Source: Candidatus Egerieousia excrementavium (lineage in GTDB: Bacteria > Bacteroidota > Bacteroidia > Bacteroidales > UBA932). Taken from it: DNA of 6,265 bases. Where the stretch lies: the NCBI GenBank assembly GCA_017694275.1, contig JADINB010000037.1:1-6265 (forward strand), written 5' to 3'. The notes below the pieces were generated by a model. The model worked only from the letters and a program-made list of their open reading frames with translations. It was not told the origin of the DNA and made no database searches. Position 1 is the first letter of the stretch, and each line of letters begins with the position of its first letter. Below are positions 1-5,513 of the stretch, piece by piece. A program made the translations under genes and the position numbers.

Positions 1-60
1 GTTGGTTAGAGCACCACACTGATAATGTGGGGGTCCGCGGTTCAAGTCCGCGCGGGACTA
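1..60 (+). tRNA. tRNA-Ile (anticodon GAU), 5' end cut off by the window
   Basis: The 3' three quarters of an isoleucine tRNA are present. The window opens in the D loop (GTTGGTTA followed by GAGC), so about 14 nt are missing: the 5' acceptor strand and the start of the D arm. The anticodon stem CCACA (14-18) pairs with TGTGG (26-30) around loop CTGATAA, with GAT at 21-23. The T stem CGCGG (36-40) pairs with CCGCG (48-52) around loop TTCAAGT. The acceptor 3' strand is CGGGACT (53-59), with discriminator A at 60. The next bases are CAA, so CCA is not encoded and must be added after transcription. Only 25 bp separate it from tRNA-Ala, so the two are probably co-transcribed. Confidence 0.96.
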
Positions 61-85
61 CAAGTTCTTTTTCATAAAAAGATTT

Positions 86-162
86 GGGGGACTAGCTCAG
101 TTGGCTAGAGCACCTGCTTTGCAAGCAGGGGGTCAAGGGTTCGACTCCCTTGTTCTCCACCA
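86..162 (+). tRNA. tRNA-Ala (anticodon UGC)
   Basis: A complete cloverleaf can be drawn. Acceptor GGGGGAC (86-92) pairs with GTTCTCC (152-158), with two G-U wobbles. The D arm is GCTC/GAGC. The anticodon stem CCTGC (113-117) pairs with GCAGG (125-129) around loop TTTGCAA, with TGC at 120-122. The T stem AAGGG pairs with CCCTT (147-151) around TTCGACT. Discriminator A is at 159 and CCA at 160-162 is encoded, unlike in the neighbouring tRNA-Ile. The Ile(GAU)-Ala(UGC) order is the classical 16S-23S spacer pair, yet no 23S sequence follows: the next features are a terminator and a protein gene. Confidence 0.97.
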
Positions 163-193
163 AAAGTAGAAAAAGGGTTTTCATAATACTTGG

Positions 194-221
194 TAAGTTG
201 TTTTGTATATATTGCAACTTA
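194..221 (+). repeat. 7-bp inverted repeat (weak hairpin) downstream of tRNA-Ala
   Basis: TAAGTTG (194-200) and CAACTTA (215-221) are perfect inverted copies separated by a 14-nt T/A-rich loop. The stem is short and AT-rich with no T tract after it, so it is not a terminator by itself. It lies 32 nt after tRNA-Ala and 11 nt before the strong terminator hairpin. It could be a 3' processing structure of the tRNA transcript, a protein-binding palindrome, or chance. Confidence 0.35.
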
Positions 222-232
222 AAATTAATCTG

Positions 233-260
233 GAGCTGAAGAAATTCAGCTCTTTTTTTT
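233..260 (+). terminator. Rho-independent terminator of the tRNA-Ile/tRNA-Ala transcript
   Basis: A perfect 8-bp stem, GAGCTGAA (233-240) with TTCAGCTC (245-252), closes a GAAA tetraloop and is followed at once by eight T residues (253-260). This is a textbook intrinsic terminator on the + strand; on the - strand no T tract follows the stem, so it is one-directional. It sits 70 nt after the encoded CCA of tRNA-Ala and 33 bp before the peptidase start. It should end the tRNA transcript and insulate the peptidase gene, unless it acts as an attenuator in that gene's leader. The rest of 163-293 shows no gene. Confidence 0.9.
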
Positions 261-267
261 ATATTTA
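260..267 (+). promoter_or_regulatory. Possible -7 element for the peptidase gene (weak)
   Basis: TATATTTA matches the Bacteroidetes -7 consensus TAnnTTTG at all fixed positions except the last, and lies 26 bp before the ATG at 294. No TTTG is visible at the expected -33 position, which falls inside the terminator stem. If real, the 5' leader would be only about 20 nt. The alternative, TAATCTGG at 226-233 with TTTG at 202-205, has a better spaced -33 but would place the terminator inside the mRNA leader. Confidence 0.25.
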
Positions 268-293
268 CCTTTTCTTACGCGCAAATTCTGTAA

Positions 294-1673
294 ATGTCAA
301 ATATAAGAAAATCAAGTATTATGGAGTCGTTAGAACAATTCAGGGAATATTATTGCAATGTCTTGAAGGAGATCTCATCCGAGTCGTATTTCGGAAGAAG
401 CGCCTATGGAAACGGAGACATCAAGGCTGCAAAATATATTATAGACAGGCTGGTTGAAAACGGAGCGGAACCGTTGAGGAATGAGATGGCAGACAGAGCC
501 GGAAGGCCGGCTTATCCGGAGTACAAATCTGCAGTCATCCCCGGTGGAGAAGGCAGGTGGAACGGTGAACCGGCGTATTACAAGGATTTCCTGCAGCATT
601 TCGAGTATCCTATGAACGTGATGCGTGGGAGTATGGAACTGTCGGTAGACGGAAAGGAATACCGCCCTACGTTCGATTTTGTGGTAAAGGAGTTTTCTCC
701 TTCATGCAAAGGTGAATTCAGGATTCATTATCTGGATGAGCGGTATTATTCTCCAGATATTTTCTGCAACTATCTAAGCAGCGGAGAATTCAGGGACTCC
801 TTTGTGGTTCTTGACTGGAAACTTTTCTGGGAGAAGCTTCCTTCGGAATCGTGGCTTGAGCGCTATTTCCCCTATCTGGAGCCTCTGGAAAACATTGGCG
901 GCATAATTCTGAAAGATTCAAAACCTGAGCAGTTCCCCTATTTCAAGGCCCGTTCATATAAGGTCCTTAATATGCCGGTACTGGTTGTAAACAGCACCTT
1001 TCCCGACAATGCCGTATCTCTCTGCATAAATATTGAAAGCCAGATGATAGAGCATAAAGACGGGCACAATATACTGGCTGTAATAAAAGGTTCCGTCAAC
1101 CCTGAAAAATATACATTTTTCGTAGCCCATTACGACCATCTTGGGCTGATGGGAGCAGGTAATGTTTATCCGGGTGCAAACGACAACGGCTCAGGAACTG
1201 CAATGCTGCTTGCCCTGTCGCATTATTATTCAAAACACAAGCCGACAAATTCTGTTGTCTTCTTTTTCCCCGACGCTGAAGAGTCAAACCTCTTGGGATC
1301 GTTTTATTATGTTGAAAATCCGTATGTTCCGCTTGATAAGACAGTGACTGTGATAGATGTGGATATGGTTGCAGATACCGGAAACAGGCTTTCATGCCAG
1401 GTGGGCGACGGAAAGGATTCCACAAGGAATGTCCTGGAAGAATTTAAAGTGTGCAATTCAGGGATTTCCTCTCCTTTCGAAGAAATTCTCAGGGAAGAGT
1501 TGAACGACAACAGCGACCATTATCCTTTTGTGCTGAAGGGGGTGCCCGCCATTTATCTGGAGATTGTAGGCGATTGCTACAGACATTACCACACTCCCCG
1601 CGACAGCTACGGCAACAGTTCAGATTCAAACATAGAGCGTCTGCTGGAGCTGGTCGTTTCGTTTGCCGGCTAA
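294..1673 (+). CDS. M28-family zinc aminopeptidase, predicted cytoplasmic
   Basis: This 459-residue protein should hydrolyse N-terminal peptide bonds with two zinc ions. The N-terminal stretch (about 28-50, with FGRSAYG) and the HNILAVIKG segment (259-266) are laid out as in M28 enzymes, with a poorly recognisable region at about 95-255 where many members carry a PA-like insert. The metal and catalytic set appears intact by comparison with the Streptomyces griseus aminopeptidase: H279 and D281 (AHYDH), D297 (GANDNGSG), catalytic E329 with E330 (DAEES), D357 (DVDMV) and H433 (YHTPRD). An in-frame TAA directly precedes the ATG, so no longer N-terminus is possible; residues 1-30 are not hydrophobic and there is no lipobox. 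Many Bacteroidetes M28 enzymes are exported, so an intracellular form is notable. No Shine-Dalgarno is seen. An alternative start is Met10 (321). Substrate is unknown; muropeptide trimming is inference from the neighbours. Confidence 0.88.
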   Translation: MSNIRKSSIMESLEQFREYYCNVLKEISSESYFGRSAYGNGDIKAAKYIIDRLVENGAEPLRNEMADRAGRPAYPEYKSAVIPGGEGRWNGEPAYYKDFLQHFEYPMNVMRGSMELSVDGKEYRPTFDFVVKEFSPSCKGEFRIHYLDERYYSPDIFCNYLSSGEFRDSFVVLDWKLFWEKLPSESWLERYFPYLEPLENIGGIILKDSKPEQFPYFKARSYKVLNMPVLVVNSTFPDNAVSLCINIESQMIEHKDGHNILAVIKGSVNPEKYTFFVAHYDHLGLMGAGNVYPGANDNGSGTAMLLALSHYYSKHKPTNSVVFFFPDAEESNLLGSFYYVENPYVPLDKTVTVIDVDMVADTGNRLSCQVGDGKDSTRNVLEEFKVCNSGISSPFEEILREELNDNSDHYPFVLKGVPAIYLEIVGDCYRHYHTPRDSYGNSSDSNIERLLELVVSFAG

Positions 1674-1679
1674 TATGTT

Positions 1680-1723
1680 ATAGGTAAATTTAAAATTAAT
1701 TGCTAAATTTGCGAAATACCTAT
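1680..1723 (+). repeat. 7-bp inverted repeat bracketing the promoter region of the glycosyltransferase gene
   Basis: ATAGGTA (1680-1686) and TACCTAT (1717-1723) are perfect inverted copies, 30 bp apart. Inside them TAAATTT occurs twice in direct orientation (1685-1691 and 1704-1710), 19 bp start to start; the second copy is the core of the candidate -7 element. The arrangement could be an operator with half-sites on both sides of the promoter. The AT-rich composition makes chance matches fairly likely, and no regulator gene is in the window. Confidence 0.4.
1704..1711 (+). promoter_or_regulatory. Candidate Bacteroidetes promoter (-7 element TAAATTTG)
   Basis: TAAATTTG matches the TAnnTTTG -7 consensus exactly and lies in the only sizeable gap between coding genes of the cluster (1674-1753). 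Transcription would begin near 1718, giving a leader of about 36 nt that is almost all A and T, as is usual for genes translated without a Shine-Dalgarno in this phylum. The -33 TTTG is not well conserved: TGTT at 1676-1679 is the nearest match and is spaced slightly too far (24 bp). The element would drive the three-gene unit starting at 1754. Confidence 0.45.
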
Positions 1724-1753
1724 CGGAAAATCAATAAATAAAAAATAAATTAT

Positions 1754-3214
1754 ATGTCAGCAAAGATTAACTGTTTTATTCCGTTTCAAGACAAGGACCA
1801 AGTGAAAGAGACGGTCCGGAATTTAAAGTCAAGTGAGTTGGTTTCCAAAATATACCTGTTGGCACAGACCGGTGCGGATGCTGAATTTGAAGGATGCTCC
1901 GTTCTGCAGGTAGATTCTCTCAACAGTACTGAAACCATAAAGGCCATCGCTCAGAAAGCCGATGCCGAATACTCGATGATTTATACCAAATATACTACAT
2001 TGGAACTGGGCTATTTCGCTCTGGAAAGATTTGTCCGGATTGCTGAAGACAGCGGTGCATCAATGCTTTATGCAGATTATTATCAGATTGTCAACGGCAA
2101 GAAAAGTGCGGCCCCGGTTATAGACTATCAGTTCGGCTCGCTCAGGGATGACTTCAATTTCGGTTCTCTCCTCTTTTACAATAGCAGGGCCCTGAGGTGC
2201 GGTGCAGAGAGAATGAAGCAGGACTACAAGTTTGCCGGACTTTACGATTTGCGTCTGAAGGTTTCACAGAAAGGCGCTCTGGTTCATATAAACGAGTATC
2301 TTTATTCGGAAATCGAACTCGACAACCGCAAGTCAGGTGAAAAGATATTCGACTATGTAGACCCGAAGAACCGCGGGGTCCAGATAGAAATGGAACAGGC
2401 ATGTACCGAGCATCTCAAGGAGATAGGCGGTTACCTCGAGCCAAAGTTCAAACATATAGAGTTTAATGAGAACAACTTTGAATATGAGGCATCTGTAATT
2501 ATACCCGTGTTCAACAGGATAAGGACCATAAGGGATGCAATAAAATCTGTACTGTCACAGCAGGCAGACTTCAAGTTCAACCTGATAGTCATTGACAACC
2601 ACTCTACAGACGGTACTACTGCGGCAATAGATGAATTCAGTTCTGACAAGAGGCTGATTCACCTGATACCCGAGCGCAATGATCTGGGCATAGGCGGATG
2701 CTGGAACCTTGGCGTTCACCATCCCAGTTGCGGAAAATTTGCGGTGCAGCTGGATTCAGACGACGTATATTCAGGTCCGGACACGCTGCAGAAGATAGTG
2801 AATGCTTTTTATGAGCAGAATTGCGCCATGGTTGTAGGAACTTATATGATGACCAATTTCAACATGGAGATGATTGCTCCGGGCATAATTGACCATAAGG
2901 AGTGGACTCCGGAAAACGGAAGGAATAATGCTTTGAGAATAAATGGGTTGGGCGCTCCCCGCGCATTTTATACTCCGGTGCTTCGCGAAATAAAGGTTCC
3001 CAATACAAGTTACGGGGAGGATTATGCGCTTGGCCTTAAGTTTTCGAGGGTTTACCAGATAGGCAGGATATACGATGTCCTGTACAATTGCCGCCGTTGG
3101 GACGACAATTCTGATGCTTCTCTGGATATAGTGAAAATGAACAATCACAACCTGTATAAAGACAGAATAAGAACCTGGGAATTGCAGGCCCGTGTTGCAT
3201 TAAACAAAAAGTAA
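1754..3214 (+). CDS. Family 2-type glycosyltransferase with tandem GT-A domains, the first degenerate
   Basis: This 486-residue protein should transfer a sugar from a nucleotide-sugar donor; donor and acceptor are unknown. The C-terminal half (about 244-450) is a clear GT2/GT-A domain: ASVIIPVFNR opening strand (246-255), nucleotide-binding D281 in VIDNHSTDGT, metal-binding DSDD (334-337), and GED (421-423) with the likely catalytic acid pair. The N-terminal half (about 1-230) also reads like a GT-A fold (CFIPFQDK at 7-14, LYADYYQI at 105-112), but the place where DxD is expected holds IYTKY (76-80), so it is probably non-catalytic. No signal peptide or membrane segment is visible, so it is probably cytosolic. 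A stop at 1739-1741 excludes a longer N-terminus. Its TAA shares one base with the ATG of the next gene, implying translational coupling. I do not recognise a specific gene name. Confidence 0.87.
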   Translation: MSAKINCFIPFQDKDQVKETVRNLKSSELVSKIYLLAQTGADAEFEGCSVLQVDSLNSTETIKAIAQKADAEYSMIYTKYTTLELGYFALERFVRIAEDSGASMLYADYYQIVNGKKSAAPVIDYQFGSLRDDFNFGSLLFYNSRALRCGAERMKQDYKFAGLYDLRLKVSQKGALVHINEYLYSEIELDNRKSGEKIFDYVDPKNRGVQIEMEQACTEHLKEIGGYLEPKFKHIEFNENNFEYEASVIIPVFNRIRTIRDAIKSVLSQQADFKFNLIVIDNHSTDGTTAAIDEFSSDKRLIHLIPERNDLGIGGCWNLGVHHPSCGKFAVQLDSDDVYSGPDTLQKIVNAFYEQNCAMVVGTYMMTNFNMEMIAPGIIDHKEWTPENGRNNALRINGLGAPRAFYTPVLREIKVPNTSYGEDYALGLKFSRVYQIGRIYDVLYNCRRWDDNSDASLDIVKMNNHNLYKDRIRTWELQARVALNKK

Positions 3215-5490
3215 TGGCGGGAATGGGGTTATCTAATGAAGTTGTCTACGGCTTGTTTGAGAGACAACTTGCAGTATGGGAGCAGGCCAAGGAGAACTAT
3301 GAGGCGTTGAGCCATGTGGCGGTCAAGAATTTCAAACTGGGCGACGTACCTGTAAAGGTGCAGTTCAATCCGGCAAGAATAGTGTCATCAGCAGCTAAGG
3401 TAGATGTAAAGAGCATCAAGGAACGCAAGTGTTTCCTTTGCGGTGCAAACCGCCCTCAGATTCAGGAAGGCATTCCGTTTCATGGAAAAAGAAGGGAATA
3501 TACTGTGCTTGTAAATCCGTTCCCTATTTTCCCACGACACCTTACCATTCCTGATGTGGAACATGTAGACCAGGTTATAGGTTGCGATGGAGAGCGGTTT
3601 GAAGACATGCTTTCTCTTGCCGAACTCCTGGATGATTTCCTGATTTTTTACAACGGTCCCAAATGCGGGGCATCTGCTCCAGACCACATGCATTTCCAGG
3701 GCGGCAACAAAGGATTTCTGCCGCTGGAGTATGATTACGGCATATTGAAGAAAAGGCTTATTCATTCATGTTGCGGAGCTTCTGTATATACGGTTGAGAA
3801 TTACCTTAAAAGTGTTGTCGCAATTGAGGCCGACAACAAAGAGGCAGCCGTAAATGTATTTAAAAGGATATATAACTCTCTTGTAATAAAGGATGGAGAG
3901 AAAGAACCCATGCTCAATATACTTGCATGGTCTGTGGGAAAGGGAGAAGAAAGAAAGTATGTTTCCATAATTTTTATGAGAGACAAGCACAGGCCTTCGC
4001 ATTATTTTGCAGAGGGCGATGCCAATATTCTGCTCAGCCCGGCATCTGTAGACATGGGTGGTGTCTTCATAACCCCGCTGGAAAAGGATTTTGCAAAAAT
4101 AAGTGAGAAGAATCTTGTGGAGATAACAGATGAGGTTGAGATAGACGATGATCTTTTCTGCGCTATTGAAAATGCAATCAAGCCTCAGCCTGAGGTAAAT
4201 GTGGGTATAGTTTACGGTGAGCAGAAGATAGATTTCGAATTCAATTCTCCATACAGGGTCTCTGCGTTGCTGGAAAACGAACCGCTTACTGTTGCCGGAG
4301 TGCAGAGTGTCACTCTCGAAAACGGGAAAATCCTGTGGAACGGTTGCGAATATGACCAGTTGCTGTTCAGCCCCGACGGGCTGGGCACTTTCTGGCTCAG
4401 GAACGTTACAATAGGGGTGAATTTCCACTGGGAGAGAAAGGAAGACCAGAAATTCGAAGGCAAACTCAAGTTCATTGTGGAAAACGGTGCTCTTACTGCC
4501 ATAAACATAATAGGTGTTGAAGATTATCTTACAAGTGTAATATCCAGCGAGATGAGTGCTACGGCAAGTGAAAACCTGCTGAAGGCCCATGCCGTGATAT
4601 CGCGCAGCTGGCTGCTTGCCCAGATAGAGAAGAACAAGGAGATAATGGCAGACAAAAAAGAGTACAGCGCCAGTATCAGGACAGAAGACGAACTTATAAG
4701 GTGGTACGACCGGGAAGACCATGTGAACTTTGACGTGTGCGCCGATGACCATTGCCAGCGTTATCAGGGTCTTACGAGAGCTTCTACAAGAAAGGTCAGA
4801 AATGCCATCGCACAGACTTGGGGCGAAGTGCTTGCATACAATGGTAAGATATGTGATGCCCGTTTCTCCAAATGTTGCGGCGGGGCTGTGGAAGAGTTCC
4901 AGCACTGCTGGGAACCTGTGAAACACGGCTATCTTGTTAAGTTGAGAGACAGTGAAAACCCATCCGACATTCCTGACCTTACAATAGAGGAGAATGCCCG
5001 CAAGTGGATTATGGAATCGCCGGAAGCATTCTGCAATACGACTGACAAGAATATTCTCAGTCAGGTGCTGAACAGTTATGATCAGGAGACTGTCAATTTC
5101 TACAGGTGGAAAGTGGAATATGACAAGAAGGAACTGAGTGAACTGATTCTCAAGCGTGGCGGTGTGGATTACGGTGAAATCCTGGATCTTGTGCCGGTAG
5201 AGAGAGGTACGAGCGGCCGTCTTGTAAAATTGAAGATAGTCGGGACAAAGAAAACCATGACAATTGGCAAGGAACTGGAGATTCGCAGGACTCTCTCCAC
5301 ATCTCATCTCTACAGTTCTGCATTCGTGGTGGAAAAGAAAGGTGATAAGTTCATACTTCATGGAGCAGGCTGGGGGCATGGTGTAGGTCTTTGCCAGATA
5401 GGTGCCGCCGTCATGGGTGAAAAAGGCTATGGATATGAGCAGATACTGCTCCACTATTTTGTGGGCGCCTCTGTAGAAAAACGTTACTAA
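3214..5490 (+). CDS. DUF4922 (HIT/GalT-like) and SpoIID/LytB domain fusion protein
   Basis: This 758-residue protein joins two unrelated domains. Residues about 8-310 match the DUF4922 family as I know it: CFLC (73-76), NPFPIFPRHLTIP (101-113) and GASAPDHMHFQ (152-162). The last contains the H158-x-H160-x-Q162 signature of GalT, Ap4A phosphorylase and GDP-L-galactose phosphorylase, with H160 as predicted nucleophile; C73, C76 and H158 could bind zinc as in GalT. Residues about 330-758 are a SpoIID/LytB (amidase enhancer) domain: SSEM (444-447) with E446 aligned to the catalytic glutamate of the Bacillus SpoIID lytic transglycosylase, KAHAVISRSW (457-466), a Cys/His cluster at 503-514, CCGG (554-557), and the C-terminal GWGHGVGLCQIGA (719-731). 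The N-terminus is charged with no signal peptide, although SpoIID domains normally act outside the membrane. The start overlaps the preceding stop; Met4 (3223) is a possible alternative. The downstream AmpG-like gene supports a role in peptidoglycan turnover. Domain calls are firm; the overall reaction is unknown. Confidence 0.9.
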   Translation: MAGMGLSNEVVYGLFERQLAVWEQAKENYEALSHVAVKNFKLGDVPVKVQFNPARIVSSAAKVDVKSIKERKCFLCGANRPQIQEGIPFHGKRREYTVLVNPFPIFPRHLTIPDVEHVDQVIGCDGERFEDMLSLAELLDDFLIFYNGPKCGASAPDHMHFQGGNKGFLPLEYDYGILKKRLIHSCCGASVYTVENYLKSVVAIEADNKEAAVNVFKRIYNSLVIKDGEKEPMLNILAWSVGKGEERKYVSIIFMRDKHRPSHYFAEGDANILLSPASVDMGGVFITPLEKDFAKISEKNLVEITDEVEIDDDLFCAIENAIKPQPEVNVGIVYGEQKIDFEFNSPYRVSALLENEPLTVAGVQSVTLENGKILWNGCEYDQLLFSPDGLGTFWLRNVTIGVNFHWERKEDQKFEGKLKFIVENGALTAINIIGVEDYLTSVISSEMSATASENLLKAHAVISRSWLLAQIEKNKEIMADKKEYSASIRTEDELIRWYDREDHVNFDVCADDHCQRYQGLTRASTRKVRNAIAQTWGEVLAYNGKICDARFSKCCGGAVEEFQHCWEPVKHGYLVKLRDSENPSDIPDLTIEENARKWIMESPEAFCNTTDKNILSQVLNSYDQETVNFYRWKVEYDKKELSELILKRGGVDYGEILDLVPVERGTSGRLVKLKIVGTKKTMTIGKELEIRRTLSTSHLYSSAFVVEKKGDKFILHGAGWGHGVGLCQIGAAVMGEKGYGYEQILLHYFVGASVEKRY

Positions 5491-5513
5491 GTGGAAATTC
5501 AAAACAGATTGAT

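Noticed and set aside
86..162. tRNA-Ala 3' end as an attachment site for an integrated element
   Set aside because: No second copy of the tRNA 3' sequence, no integrase and no composition change occur in the window.
203..457. An 84-codon + strand frame beginning in the tRNA-peptidase gap
   Set aside because: It runs across the intrinsic terminator and then overlaps the peptidase gene in another frame. Its Lys/Phe/Tyr-rich N-terminus is just translated AT-rich spacer.
3186..3213. A Shine-Dalgarno site ahead of the DUF4922-SpoIID gene
   Set aside because: Only A-rich sequence (AAACAAAAAG) precedes the ATG; translation is better explained by coupling through the TAATG overlap.
5491..5513. A terminator or promoter between the SpoIID fusion gene and the permease gene
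   Set aside because: The 23-bp gap has no stem, T tract or -7 element, so the two genes read as one transcript.
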